A program made the position numbers and the translations under genes. Source: Methylobacterium sp. R2-1 (GTDB lineage: Bacteria; Pseudomonadota; Alphaproteobacteria; Rhizobiales; Beijerinckiaceae). Taken from it: DNA of 64,000 bases. Position 1 is the first letter of the stretch; every line of letters starts with the position of its first letter. Under the pieces are notes generated by a model, which saw nothing but the letters and a program-made list of their open reading frames with translations, did no database searches and was not told the origin of the DNA. Location: assembly GCF_014191355.1 (NCBI RefSeq), contig NZ_JACHWM010000002.1, positions 248,001-312,000 on the forward strand, written 5' to 3'. Shown here piece after piece: positions 31,285 through 41,681 of this stretch.

Positions 31285-31896
31285 TCATCCGTTCCCCGAC
31301 ACGCCACCGTTCGATCGGGTCACGGGCCCGTGCCGGAGCCTGACCGCATCGCCGATGCTAGAACATCGTCCCGAAAGCTGGCCGCCGGCTTGTCAGAAAA
31401 GACGATGCAAAACACCGGCGAATCACGGCCGGCGACGATCAGCAAGGGGCCCGGATTCCCGCCGCTTTCCTGGAACTCTTCCATGGTTCTGTTGCGGCAG
31501 ACCCACACGTCACGGCCTTCTGGCCAAATTCGCCTGCGGAAGACCGTCATCACCGACAATGTTCGGCTTCATGGAGGCGAGGCGAGACGCTATTGTCCGC
31601 GAGCAGTCCACCCGGCAAACCAACAAAAGTATGATCATGCCGCCGGCAAGGCTGCCTCCGCGCGGGGGCTGTTTCGATCAGGAAAAGCTCTTCGCCGGTG
31701 TGCGCAGGTTCGGCCCCGGCGATGCGCAATCAACGGGGTCGGCTCGTCGATGGAAACATCGGCTATGCGTGAGACAAATTGAAAAATAAGGCTCGACCCC
31801 GGCCCGCAATTGGAAAACGCGCCGGTGGGGCCGGGCGGTTCGGCGTGCGGTGGGGCCGGCGGCCTCGGGGCACGAGCGCGGGACGGGGTTGGGGGC
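31285..31896 (+). promoter_or_regulatory. Control region between glycosyltransferase and autotransporter genes
   Basis: 612 bases between divergent genes with no supported gene. The last ~100 bases before 31800 are less GC-rich (ATTGAAAAATAAGG near 31778-31791), a likely promoter area for the autotransporter. The autotransporter frame extends back to a TTG at 31810, but ATG 31897 with a proper signal peptide is preferred. Confidence 0.35.
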
Positions 31897-34800
31897 ATGG
31901 CTCAGCATAAGCGCGACGCGCTGCTTACGACCGTCTTCGTCGGGAGCGCCGTCTTCGCCCTGTTGTTCCAGGGCGCACCGGCATGGCCGGCCAGCGGAGG
32001 CACCGGTGGGCGGACATCGGGCGACACGCTCGACAACGGCAGGCCCGGCGCCGACGCGCCCGCGGGCAGTGCCGACCCCGACGGCATTCTCGGCAATTCC
32101 GGGGCCGGCGGCGGTGGCAATGGCGGCGGGCCGGGTCTCGCCGGCGGGGCCGGTGGAAGCGGCTACGCCTTTCCGGATGGCGACGGCCCGCTGGTCGCGA
32201 GCCCAGGTGGCGCGGGCGGTGCTGGGGGCACGAACGGTTCACGGAACGGCGGCGATGGCGAGGACGCGCCGAGCTTCTCCACGAGCGGCGCGGGCGGCGG
32301 CGGCGGCGGCGCGAGCGGCAACGGCGTCGCCGGCCAGGCGCAGATCGACAATGCGGGCGTGCTGACCGGCGGCGCCGGCGGCCGGGGCGGCGGGGCGGCC
32401 CACTACGATACCGCGCGGCCCGGCAGCTTCCAGGGCGGCGGCGGGGGCGGAGCCGGCGGCGAGGGGGCGATCGTCACGGGTGCTGCGGGGACGAGCACCA
32501 ACCGGGGCGGCGGCACCCTGCAGGGCGGGGCCGGCGGCGCGGGCGGCGACGCGCAGGCGGGCGGCGGTGGCGGTGAGGGCGGCATCGGACTGCGCAACGC
32601 CGGAGCGGGCGCCTTCATCAATACCGGAGCGATCCTGGGCGGCGACGGCGGCAACGGTGGCGGCACGGCGCGGGCCGATGGCGGACCCGCGGGGGCCGGC
32701 GGCGCGGGCGGGATCGGCGTCTTTCTGTCCGGCCGCAGCCCCTTCACCAATGCGGCGGGCGGCACGATCACGGGCGGGGCCGGCGGCATCGGCGGGAGCC
32801 TCGGATTTCCGGGCCAAGCTCCGCGCACGATCCTCGGGGTGTCCGGCGAAGGCGGCGCCGGTCTCTCCGGACCGGCCGGTGCGAGCCTGTCCAACGCCGG
32901 CAGCATCACCGGCGGGATCGGCGGCGGCGGTGCCGTCGGCGCGCCCGGCTTCGTCGAAATCACGGGACCTTCGGGGGCGCCGGTCGCCATCGGCGGAACC
33001 GGCGGAACGGGGGGTGCCGGCGGCCGCGGCGGGGCCGGCGTGCAGCTCACCGGCGCGGAGGGCTTCAGCAACACCGGCCTCCTGGCCGGCGGGGCGGGCG
33101 GCATCGGTGGGACGGGGGGGGCGGCCGGCGGCCGCGGCGAGGGGCCGTCCGCCCCACCCGACGCGTCCGGCGGCACGGGCGGCATCGGCGGAACGGGCGG
33201 GACCGGGCTGCGGATCGGCGGCGGGACCACCCTCGGCAATGCCGGGACCGTTCTCGGCGGCGACGGCGGACGGGGCGGCGACGGCGGCCTGCCGGGGTTC
33301 AGCCTGGAAAGCCGCGGTGGGGACGGGGGCCAGGGCGGCGCGGGCGGGATCGGGGCGCAGATCGCCGGCACCGACTTCACCAATTCCGGGCTCATCGCTG
33401 GCGGCCGCGGCGGCGCGGGCGGAGCCTTCGGCACGGACGGCGCCTCGGGCGCGTCCGGCGCGACGGGCGTTGCCGGAATCGGCGGCACCGGTCTCCTGCT
33501 CGACGGCGCGACCCGTCTCACCAACGCCGCCGCGGGCCGCATCGCGGGTGGCACGGGCGGGACCGGCCGCGGCGCGGGCGGGATCGGCGTGCTCGCCCCC
33601 ACCGGTGGCACCCTGATCAATGCCGGGACGATCACCGGCGGTGCGGGGGCCACCGGCGCGAGCGGCGCCGCGGGAGGCCCCAGCGGTGTCTTGGGTGAAG
33701 GCTTGGGCGGAACGGCCGTCGTCGGCGCCGGTCTCGCCATCGTCAATTCCGGCCTCATGGCGGTCGGGGCCGGCGCCACCGGCCCCGCCGCGGCGGAGAC
33801 GGGCCGGGCCATCAGCTTCACCGGCGGGCTCAACAGCCTCACCCTGACCTCGACCGGGCAGATCGAAGGGGCCGTCGTCGCCTTCAGCGCCGCCGACCGG
33901 CTCATCCTCGGCGGTGCGACCGACGGAACCTTCTCCGCCGCGGCGATCGGAACGCAGTTTCAGAATTTCGGCGTGTTCCAGAAGGTCGATGCGGGAGTTT
34001 GGACGCTCACTGGAACGACGCCGGCGGTAACCCCCTGGCAGATTTTGGGCGGGACGCTGGCAATCAGCACGGATGCCAGTCTCGGGGCGCCCTCCGGCGG
34101 CGTTCTGCTGAACGGTGGGACGCTCCAGGCCACCACCGGCCTCTCAACTGCGCGGACGGTCACCTTGGGCGCGGCCGGCGGGGCGATCCAGACAGATCCG
34201 GGCGTCGCGATGGTTGCGAGCGGGCCGCTCACGGGCGCGGGCGGGCTGACAAAGACGGGGGCCGGCACCCTGACCCTGACCGGCGCCAACAGCTATACCG
34301 GGACGACGACGATCGCGGCCGGCACGCTGGCGCTCGCGGGTGCGGGCACGATCGCCTCCTCACGCGCGGTCGGTGTCACCGGCGAACTCGACCTGTCGCA
34401 GACGAGTGCGGGTGCGCGCCTCGTCACCCTGTCGGGCACCGGCACCGTCACGCTGGGGACGCAGACGCTCACCGTCACCGAGGGTTCGACCACCTTCGCC
34501 GGCACGATCCGCGATACCGGCGGCCTCCTCGACTCGGCCGGCGGCGGCCTCACCCTCGCGGGCGGGCGGCTGACGCTCACGGGCAGCAATACCTATACCG
34601 GCGCCACCACGGTGAGCGGCGGCACCCTGGCGCTCGTGGGCTCCGGCGCGCTCGCCCCGTCGAGCGGCGTGGGGCTGGCGACCGGCGCCGGCCTCGACAT
34701 CACGGGACTGACCAATGGCGGCACCGCGATTGCCGGCCTGTCCGATACCGCCGCGGGCCAAGCCGGCATGGTGAGCCTCGGCGCCAACCGCCTGACGCTC

Positions 34801-37800
34801 ACCAACGCCGCCGGCATCTTCTCCGGCGCGATTACCGGCACCGGCGGGCTGACGCTCGCGGGCGGCACGCAGACGCTCGCGGGCCCGAGCGGCTATACCG
34901 GCGCAACCCTCGTCTCGGCCGGCATGCTGCGGGCGGGCGCCGTCAACGCCTTCGCGGAGGCTTCGGCCTTCACCGTAGCCGGGGGAGCGACCCTCGACCT
35001 CGCCGGTCTCAGCCAGACCATCGGCTCGCTCGCTGGCGCCGGCAGCGTCGCGCTGGGGGCCGGCACGCTCACCACGGGCGGCGACGGACGCGCGATGGCC
35101 TTCTCCGGCTCGGTTTCCGGCGCGGGCGGCCTGACCAAGGTCGGGGCCGGCACGCTGACGCTGTCGGGGACCAATACCTATACGGGCGGCACGGCGCTGA
35201 ACGGCGGCACGATCCTCGTACCGAGCGATGCCAGCCTCGGCGCGGCGACGGGCGGCCTGAGCTTCGGCGGCGGCACGCTGGCCACCGGCACGAGCTTCAC
35301 CACGGGCCGCGCGCTGACGCTCGGCGCCTCGGGCGGCACGCTAGCGCCGGACGCAAGCGCGAGCCTCACCCTGACCGGCGTGGTCGGCGGCCCCGGCGGG
35401 CTCACCGTGGGCGGGGCCGGCCGCGTCATCCTGACCGGGGCCAACGGCTACGGCGGGGGCACACGGGTGAATCCCGGCGCCACCCTGCAACTCGGCGACG
35501 GCGGCACGGCCGGCGCGATTCCCGGCGATGTCGTGGCCAACGGCACGCTGACCTTCAACCGCTCGGACCGGCTGGATTTCGCCGGCGTCATTTCCGGCTC
35601 CGGAACCCTGAACCAGTCGGGCGCGGGCGTCACGACGCTCACCGGCAGCAATGGCCCGGCGGCCCCGTTCACCGGCACCGCCACCATCAATGCCGGCACG
35701 CTGGCGATCAACGGCACCTTCGGCGACACCGCCGGCAACACGGCAAGCGTCAACGTCAACACCGGCGGCACGCTGCACGGGTCGGGCACCATCGCCGGCT
35801 CGGTCGCCGTCAACGGCGGCACCGTCTCGGCCGGCAATTCGCCGGGCACGCTGACGGTCGCCGGCAACTACACCCTCAATCCCGGCTCGACCTCGCTGTT
35901 CGAATTCGGCGCGCCGGGCGTCGTCGGCGGAGCGAGCAACGACCTCATCAATGTCGGCGGCAATCTCGGGCTCGGCGGCACGCTCAGCCTCGTCTCGGCG
36001 GCCGGTGCCACGGCTGCACCGGTCTCGGGTGCCTACCGGCTGTTCAACTACGGCGGCACGGTCTCGGGCACCTTCGACGGCGTCACGACGCCGAGCGCCG
36101 GCACCAGCGCGCTCGTCTACACCGACATCCCGAGCCAGGTGAACGTGCTGCTCACCAACGGCAACCAGTCGGTGCAGCTCTGGGACGGCACCGACACCAC
36201 CGGCGTCGCGGCCGGCGGCCAGGGCGGCACCGGCACCTGGAGCGCGGGCGGCACCAACTGGACCCGCCTGCCCGGCGGGCAGATCAACGACATCTGGCGC
36301 TCCGGCGTCGGCCTCTTCGGCGGCAGCGCCGGCACGGTGACGGTGACCGGCACGCAGAACGTCCAGGGCCTGCAATTCACCGCAGACGGCTATCGGCTCG
36401 GCGGCACAGGCACGCTCAACCTGACCGGCGACCCCTTCATCACGGCGGGCCAGAGCTTCGTCACCGTCGATGCGGGCGTTTCCGCCACCATCGCCAACAC
36501 ACTGACTGGACAGACGGCGGGGATCGGCCTGCGCAAGCTCGGGTCCGGCACGCTGACCCTGTCGGGCGCCGGCAGCTATACCGGCACGACGACGATCGAG
36601 GCCGGAACGCTGGCCCTCGCGGCCGGCGGCGCGCTGGCCTCCCCGGTGACGACGCAGGCCGGGGGCAGCTTCGCCAATGCGGGCACGGTGGGCGGCGGCC
36701 TCACCAATGCCGGCTCCGCCGGCAACGACGGCACCATCGCCGGACCGGTCACCAACAGCGGCAGCTTCGTCAACCGCGGCACGGCGGGAGCGCTGACGAG
36801 CACGGCGGGCACGGTGACCAGCACCGGCACGCTGAACGGTGCGGTGACGATCACCGGCGGCAGCCTCGCGCTCGGTCCGGGCAGCCTCGTCACCGGCGCG
36901 CTGGCGAACAGTGCCGCGGTGACGGCTCAGGGCCGGATCTCGGGTCCGGTGACGAACCTCGCCGGGGCAAGCTTCACCCTGACCGGGGCCCTGGCGGACC
37001 TCACCGCCCTGACCAATGCCGGCAGCGTGAGCCTGGCGGGCAACGCTCTCGGCGTCGATACGCTGACGGGACAGGGCGGGGTGATCCAGAACGCCGCCGC
37101 CACGGCGGCGACGCTGACGCTGGGGTCCGGCAGCACGACCGGGACCGTGCTGCAGGACGGTGCGGGCGGCGGCGCGCTGTCCCTGGCAAAGGTCGGGGCC
37201 GGCACGCTGACGCTGACAGGGGCCAGCACCTATCGCGGCGGGACCACGGTGGTGGGCGGCACGCTGGCGCTCGGTGGGCCGGGCTCGGCCGGCAGCGGCG
37301 CCATCGCCCTGGATTCCGGCACCCGTCTGGCGTTCCTCGGCAGCGGCTACACGGTCGAGAACGCCATCCGCCTCACCAGCCCCGCCGTCGCCACGATCGA
37401 TTCCGGTCCGGGAGCGATCGCCCTGTCGGGCCCGATCTCCGGACCCGGCAGCCTGGAGAAGGCCGGCCTCGGCACGCTGGTGGTGTCTGGCACCGGGACT
37501 TACGCCGGCGGCACCGCGGTCACGGCCGGCATCCTCCAGGTCGACGGGGCGCTCTCGGGAGCGTCGGCCCTGATGGTCGGGCCGGGTGCGGGCCTGACCG
37601 GAACCGGACGGATCGGCGCGCTCACGGTCCAGTCCGGCGGCTTCGTGGCGCCCGGCAACGCGGCCAACCTCACCGGCACGCTGACGGCGGAAGGACCGGT
37701 GGTGCTTGCATCAGGCTCCACCCTGGCGACGACGCTGTCGCTGACCGCGGCGAGCCGGCTGGTCACGCCGTCCACCGCGACGATCGCCTCCGGGGGCATC

Positions 37801-38898
37801 CTGCAGATCACGCCGTCGACGCTGGCCTACACCACCCCGGTGCGGCTGCCGATCCTGGTGGCAAGCGCGGGGCTCACGGGCCAATTCACCACCGTCAACT
37901 TCACCGCGCCGGTGCGGGGCCTTCAGCCGACGGTCGGCTACGACGCCAACAACGCCTACATCCAGTTCGGCGAGGGGGAGCCCGGCGGCCCGACCGAGCC
38001 GGGGCGGGACCTGACAAGCGCGATCGCCTCGGCGCAAGGCCTGGCGCGCGACCGCTTCGGCGCCTTCGTGACGCAGCGCGTCCTCGGCAGCGTGCTCACC
38101 GGCTTCAACCAGCAGATCAGTTGCGGCGACTGCCTCAGCGGCTTCGGCATGGCCGGCTCCTACAGCGTCGGCGCGCAGGGCCGTAAGGCGCTGACCGAGG
38201 AGCTGATCGTCATCGGCGGCTTCGCCTATACCGGCTACGACAGCGGCCGGGTCCGCGTCTCCGGCGCGCCGATCTTCGCCGGCCTCCTGCGCTACGATCC
38301 GGCGGGCCTCGGCTCAGTGCGGCCGTTCGTGGATGTCGGCGGCCTGTTCGCGCCGAGCCAGAACACGACCTACAGTCGGGGCTACACCTTCGGGAACATG
38401 ACCGGTCAGGGCATCGGGCAGGTGTCGAGCGTCGGCGGCTCGGTCTTCGGCCGGGTCGGCGCCGTCGCCCGCCTGTCGCCGCAGGACGAGGTCGCGGCAG
38501 CCGTCGAGTACAGCCGCGGCTGGCAATATGCCGGCGCCTACAACGAGGGCCTGCTCGCCCCGAACCCCTACGCCCTGGCGAGCCGCGGCGGCACCGACAT
38601 CATCAACATCGCCAAGGTCGGCGGGCAAGTCACGCACCTGTTCGGCACCGCGATCGAGGCACAGCTCAATCTCGGCGTCGCCCACGGATTCGGCCTGAAG
38701 AGCGGCCTGCGCGGAACGGTGGCCGACGTGCCGTTCACGACCCCGATCAAGGATCTGACCTGGGCCGAATACGGCGCACGCATCAGCTACCGACTGCAGC
38801 AGGATCTCGCGCTCGACGGCTTCATCCTCGGCACGCTCGGGCCGCAGCCGGTCGGCGACACCATCCACGGCGGCGCCTCGGTGCGCTACGCGTTCTGA
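31897..38898 (+). CDS. Giant autotransporter (type V secretion) with glycine-rich and PATR-repeat passenger
   Basis: 2333 residues. A signal peptide (MAQHKRDALLTTVFVGSAVF to about residue 34) is followed by about 600 residues extremely rich in Gly and Ala (GGAGG, GGTGG, GGxGGxGG runs). These alternate with short NAGxIxGGxGG units that read like beta-helix rungs. About ten autotransporter-associated beta-strand repeats follow (about 700-1900), each like KxGAGTLTLTGxNxYTGTT. A C-terminal barrel spans about 2040-2333 and ends GGASVRYAF, with the outer-membrane terminal Phe. Likely a surface adhesin or biofilm protein. Two cysteines (SCGDCLS) at the barrel entry are unusual. It stands 38 bases before the cyclase gene and may be co-transcribed with it. 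Confidence 0.92.
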   Translation: MAQHKRDALLTTVFVGSAVFALLFQGAPAWPASGGTGGRTSGDTLDNGRPGADAPAGSADPDGILGNSGAGGGGNGGGPGLAGGAGGSGYAFPDGDGPLVASPGGAGGAGGTNGSRNGGDGEDAPSFSTSGAGGGGGGASGNGVAGQAQIDNAGVLTGGAGGRGGGAAHYDTARPGSFQGGGGGGAGGEGAIVTGAAGTSTNRGGGTLQGGAGGAGGDAQAGGGGGEGGIGLRNAGAGAFINTGAILGGDGGNGGGTARADGGPAGAGGAGGIGVFLSGRSPFTNAAGGTITGGAGGIGGSLGFPGQAPRTILGVSGEGGAGLSGPAGASLSNAGSITGGIGGGGAVGAPGFVEITGPSGAPVAIGGTGGTGGAGGRGGAGVQLTGAEGFSNTGLLAGGAGGIGGTGGAAGGRGEGPSAPPDASGGTGGIGGTGGTGLRIGGGTTLGNAGTVLGGDGGRGGDGGLPGFSLESRGGDGGQGGAGGIGAQIAGTDFTNSGLIAGGRGGAGGAFGTDGASGASGATGVAGIGGTGLLLDGATRLTNAAAGRIAGGTGGTGRGAGGIGVLAPTGGTLINAGTITGGAGATGASGAAGGPSGVLGEGLGGTAVVGAGLAIVNSGLMAVGAGATGPAAAETGRAISFTGGLNSLTLTSTGQIEGAVVAFSAADRLILGGATDGTFSAAAIGTQFQNFGVFQKVDAGVWTLTGTTPAVTPWQILGGTLAISTDASLGAPSGGVLLNGGTLQATTGLSTARTVTLGAAGGAIQTDPGVAMVASGPLTGAGGLTKTGAGTLTLTGANSYTGTTTIAAGTLALAGAGTIASSRAVGVTGELDLSQTSAGARLVTLSGTGTVTLGTQTLTVTEGSTTFAGTIRDTGGLLDSAGGGLTLAGGRLTLTGSNTYTGATTVSGGTLALVGSGALAPSSGVGLATGAGLDITGLTNGGTAIAGLSDTAAGQAGMVSLGANRLTLTNAAGIFSGAITGTGGLTLAGGTQTLAGPSGYTGATLVSAGMLRAGAVNAFAEASAFTVAGGATLDLAGLSQTIGSLAGAGSVALGAGTLTTGGDGRAMAFSGSVSGAGGLTKVGAGTLTLSGTNTYTGGTALNGGTILVPSDASLGAATGGLSFGGGTLATGTSFTTGRALTLGASGGTLAPDASASLTLTGVVGGPGGLTVGGAGRVILTGANGYGGGTRVNPGATLQLGDGGTAGAIPGDVVANGTLTFNRSDRLDFAGVISGSGTLNQSGAGVTTLTGSNGPAAPFTGTATINAGTLAINGTFGDTAGNTASVNVNTGGTLHGSGTIAGSVAVNGGTVSAGNSPGTLTVAGNYTLNPGSTSLFEFGAPGVVGGASNDLINVGGNLGLGGTLSLVSAAGATAAPVSGAYRLFNYGGTVSGTFDGVTTPSAGTSALVYTDIPSQVNVLLTNGNQSVQLWDGTDTTGVAAGGQGGTGTWSAGGTNWTRLPGGQINDIWRSGVGLFGGSAGTVTVTGTQNVQGLQFTADGYRLGGTGTLNLTGDPFITAGQSFVTVDAGVSATIANTLTGQTAGIGLRKLGSGTLTLSGAGSYTGTTTIEAGTLALAAGGALASPVTTQAGGSFANAGTVGGGLTNAGSAGNDGTIAGPVTNSGSFVNRGTAGALTSTAGTVTSTGTLNGAVTITGGSLALGPGSLVTGALANSAAVTAQGRISGPVTNLAGASFTLTGALADLTALTNAGSVSLAGNALGVDTLTGQGGVIQNAAATAATLTLGSGSTTGTVLQDGAGGGALSLAKVGAGTLTLTGASTYRGGTTVVGGTLALGGPGSAGSGAIALDSGTRLAFLGSGYTVENAIRLTSPAVATIDSGPGAIALSGPISGPGSLEKAGLGTLVVSGTGTYAGGTAVTAGILQVDGALSGASALMVGPGAGLTGTGRIGALTVQSGGFVAPGNAANLTGTLTAEGPVVLASGSTLATTLSLTAASRLVTPSTATIASGGILQITPSTLAYTTPVRLPILVASAGLTGQFTTVNFTAPVRGLQPTVGYDANNAYIQFGEGEPGGPTEPGRDLTSAIASAQGLARDRFGAFVTQRVLGSVLTGFNQQISCGDCLSGFGMAGSYSVGAQGRKALTEELIVIGGFAYTGYDSGRVRVSGAPIFAGLLRYDPAGLGSVRPFVDVGGLFAPSQNTTYSRGYTFGNMTGQGIGQVSSVGGSVFGRVGAVARLSPQDEVAAAVEYSRGWQYAGAYNEGLLAPNPYALASRGGTDIINIAKVGGQVTHLFGTAIEAQLNLGVAHGFGLKSGLRGTVADVPFTTPIKDLTWAEYGARISYRLQQDLALDGFILGTLGPQPVGDTIHGGASVRYAF

Positions 38899-38936
38899 CG
38901 TTTTTTCCGCGCGAGAAGCGGCGTAAAGGGCCGCGC

Positions 38937-41213
38937 ATGGGGCCGCGGATGCGCAGGACGATCATACCCGTCCTGTCCGCAGGCCGGGGCGCCCTCGGCT
39001 GGATCGGCCGCCGCATCGGGCCGGGGCGCCTGCTGGCCGGCGGCCTGCTCGTGCTGCTGCTGCTGTTACGGATCACCGATCCTCCGGCGGTCGAGGCCCT
39101 GCGCGTCCGGACCTTCGACGCGCTGCAGGTGCTCGCGCCGCGAGTGCCGCCGGCCGAGCGCCCGGTGGCCATCGTCGATATCGACGAGGCGAGCCTGAAG
39201 GAATTCGGCCAGTGGCCGTGGGCGCGCACGCGGCTGGCCGCGATCTGCCAGAAGCTTCAAGAGGCCGGAGCGGCGATCGTCGCCTTCGACATCATCTTCT
39301 CCGAGCCGGACCGCCTGTCGCCGCCGCTCCTGGCCGAGACCCTGCCCGACCTCGGTGAGGCGGCCCGCGCCGACCTGCGGGCGCAGCCCGACAGCGACAG
39401 TGTCTTCGCCGAGGCGATCGGGCGCATGCCCGTGGTGCTGGGCCAGACCGCCGCAAGCACCCCCATCGCCTGGACGGGGGAGGGGCCGCCGCCGCAGACC
39501 GGCACCGCCGTGGTGGGGACGGATTTCGATCCGGAGGCGGCGCTCATCGGCTTTCCCGGCCTGATCCGCAACCTGCCCGTCCTGGAACGGGCCGCCGCCG
39601 GGCGGGGCGTCTTCACCATCAGCCCCGAGCGGGACGGCGTGGTGCGGCGGGTGCCGCTGGTGCTGCGGGCGGGCGGCACCGTGGTGCCGACCCTGGCGCT
39701 CGACATCCTGCGGGTGGCGACCGGGGCCGACACCCTGCTGATCCGGACCGAGGAGGCGGGCGTCGTCTCGATCCGCCTGCCCGACCTCACCGTGCCGACC
39801 GATCCGCACGGGCAGATCTGGGTGCGCTTCAGCCCGCACGATCCGGGGCTCTACGTGTCGGCCCGCGATCTCCTGAACGGCACGGTGCCGCCCGATCGGC
39901 TGCGCGAAAAAATCGTCCTCGTCGGCACCTCCTCCGTCGGCCTGCTCGACAACCGCACCACGCCGCTGGACCGCTCGATGCCGGGCGTCGAGATCCACGC
40001 GCAGCTCCTGGAAAACCTGCTGACCGGCGCCACCCTCACCGTGCCGAACGAGGCGACCCTGATCGAGGTCGGCGCGACGGCAGCGGTGTCGCTCGCCATC
40101 ATCCTGTTCGCCCCGATCCTCGGCGCCCTCGGCCTGCTGCTGTTCGGCGGCCTCGTCGCGGGGCAGCTCGTGTTCCTGTCGTGGTACCGGTTCTCCGCGA
40201 ATGGCATCCTGTTCGATGCCACCTTCCCACTGCTGACGACCTTCCTCGTCTACCTCACCCTCGTCTTCACCAACTACTTTCGCGAGCAGGCCGGGCGCAA
40301 ACGGATCCGCACCGCCTTCGGCCGCTACCTGTCGCCAACCCTCGTGGAGCAGCTCGCGCTCTCGCCCGAGCCGCTGCGGCTCGGCGGCGAGGAGCGGCGT
40401 CTGACGATCATGTTCTCGGACGTTCGCGGCTTCACCGCGATCGCGGAGTTCTACAAGACCGATCCGGCCGGGCTCACGGCCCTGATGAACCGCTTCCTCA
40501 CGCCGCTCACCCACGCCATCCTCGACCGGCAGGGGACGATCGACAAATACATGGGCGATGCGATCATGGCGTTCTGGAACGCGCCGCTGCGCGACGACGA
40601 CCACGAGGCCCATGCTGCGGCGGCCGCCCTCGACATGCTGGCGCGGATGGATGCCCTGAACGCCGCGCGTCGGCGCGAGGCGGAAGCGGGCGGGCACCCG
40701 GTGCTGCCGCTGGAGGTCGGCATCGGCATCAACACCGGGGCCTGCGTCGTCGGCAACATCGGCTCCGACCTGCGCTTCGACTACTCGGTGCTGGGCGACC
40801 CCGTGAACGTCGCCTCCCGCCTCGAAGGCCAATCGAAGCTCTACGGGGTGAAGATCGTCCTCGGCGCGGCGACGGCGGAGGCCATCCGCGACCGCTACCC
40901 GGTGCTCGAACTCGACCTCGTTCGGGTGAAGGGCAAGAGCGAGCCCGAGACCGTCTTCACCCTCGTCGGCGACGAGATGTTTCGAATGTCCGAGCCGTTC
41001 CGGCAGCTCGCGGCCCGGCACGCCGCGATGATCGCGGCCTACCGGGCCCGGCACTGGGAGGAGACCGGCGCGGCCGCGCAAGCCTGCCGCGCGCTGGCGC
41101 AGGACCTGCGGATCGACGGCCTCTATGCGCTCTACGAGGCCCGCGCCGAGACGTTCCGCCGGGAGCCGCCGCCCGCGGATTGGGACGGCGTCACCATCGC
41201 CACCGCGAAGTAG
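38937..41213 (+). CDS. CHASE2-domain class III adenylate cyclase
   Basis: 758 residues. The order is: an N-terminal transmembrane helix (about 30-46); a periplasmic CHASE2 sensor (about 50-370, with VAIVDIDEASLKEFGQWPW and KIVLVGTSSVGLLDNRTTPL); three transmembrane helices (about 376-442); and a cytoplasmic cyclase domain (about 483-665). Catalytic features are complete. Metal aspartates lie in MFSDVRGFTAI and KYMGDAIMAFW. The Lys of that motif and the Asp of VLGDPVNVASRLE form the adenine-selecting pair, and Asn/Arg in VNVASRLE are the transition-state residues. It should make cAMP in response to a periplasmic signal. It follows the autotransporter by 38 bases and precedes the encapsulin locus. 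Confidence 0.93.
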   Translation: MGPRMRRTIIPVLSAGRGALGWIGRRIGPGRLLAGGLLVLLLLLRITDPPAVEALRVRTFDALQVLAPRVPPAERPVAIVDIDEASLKEFGQWPWARTRLAAICQKLQEAGAAIVAFDIIFSEPDRLSPPLLAETLPDLGEAARADLRAQPDSDSVFAEAIGRMPVVLGQTAASTPIAWTGEGPPPQTGTAVVGTDFDPEAALIGFPGLIRNLPVLERAAAGRGVFTISPERDGVVRRVPLVLRAGGTVVPTLALDILRVATGADTLLIRTEEAGVVSIRLPDLTVPTDPHGQIWVRFSPHDPGLYVSARDLLNGTVPPDRLREKIVLVGTSSVGLLDNRTTPLDRSMPGVEIHAQLLENLLTGATLTVPNEATLIEVGATAAVSLAIILFAPILGALGLLLFGGLVAGQLVFLSWYRFSANGILFDATFPLLTTFLVYLTLVFTNYFREQAGRKRIRTAFGRYLSPTLVEQLALSPEPLRLGGEERRLTIMFSDVRGFTAIAEFYKTDPAGLTALMNRFLTPLTHAILDRQGTIDKYMGDAIMAFWNAPLRDDDHEAHAAAAALDMLARMDALNAARRREAEAGGHPVLPLEVGIGINTGACVVGNIGSDLRFDYSVLGDPVNVASRLEGQSKLYGVKIVLGAATAEAIRDRYPVLELDLVRVKGKSEPETVFTLVGDEMFRMSEPFRQLAARHAAMIAAYRARHWEETGAAAQACRALAQDLRIDGLYALYEARAETFRREPPPADWDGVTIATAK

Positions 41214-41451
41214 CCGGCGGGACGCTGCAAAAGGCCGCGGTCGATCCGCGGCGCGCCGAACCCGCCGCGGGGCTCGCGGCACGCGCGACGCCGCCAGCGC
41301 GCCCGTCGAAGTTTCTGCCCGGAATCCCGCCGCTCCGGCACGGATCATCTCCGTGCGCGGGACGTGCGAGAATGTTCGTCTCGCCACCTCGCCGGCCTTG
41401 CCCCGGCCGCGCCGCCGTGACGGCACCGACACGCCGCGGCAGCCGGCCCAA

Positions 41452-41477
41452 ATCCCCGATCGAGATCCCCGATCGAG
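41452..41477. repeat. 13-bp perfect tandem repeat
   Basis: ATCCCCGATCGAG is present twice without a gap. Each copy contains the palindrome CGATCG. It could be a slippage duplication or a pair of protein-binding half sites upstream of the cysE genes. Confidence 0.8.
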
Positions 41478-41644
41478 GCTTGCAAAACCGCGCCGGATCC
41501 CCAATTATCGAGTTAAGACAATGACTTAGCGAAAAACATGCTTCCGTCTGTCCCTCTCGCGACTGAAATCTTCTCCGCCGGCCGGGGACATTCGGAAGAC
41601 CTTTTTCGGACCCGAAACCACGCGCAACCGCACAACCGGAATCA

Positions 41645-41661
41645 GGCCGTTCCAAACGGCC
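41645..41661 (+). promoter_or_regulatory. Hairpin just ahead of the 68-aa gene ribosome site
   Basis: Perfect arms GGCCGTT (41645-41651) and AACGGCC (41655-41661) with a CCA loop. They end about 5 bases before the GAGGGAG ribosome site and 20 before ATG 41682. They could affect translation or serve as an operator. Confidence 0.4.
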
Positions 41662-41681
41662 GCTTGAGGGAGTTCGATGCC

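Larger units (their letters stand above)
41214..41681 (+). promoter_or_regulatory. Intergenic region upstream of the 68-aa gene and cysE
   Basis: 468 bases with no supported gene. It holds a 13-bp tandem repeat at 41452-41477 and a perfect hairpin at 41645-41661. The stretch at about 41495-41545 is more AT-rich and could hold a promoter. Confidence 0.4.

Noticed and set aside
33999..38186. 1395-codon frame inside the autotransporter gene
   Set aside because: It is the out-of-frame reading of Gly/Ala/Thr repeat DNA, extremely Arg/His-rich, with no signal peptide or domain.
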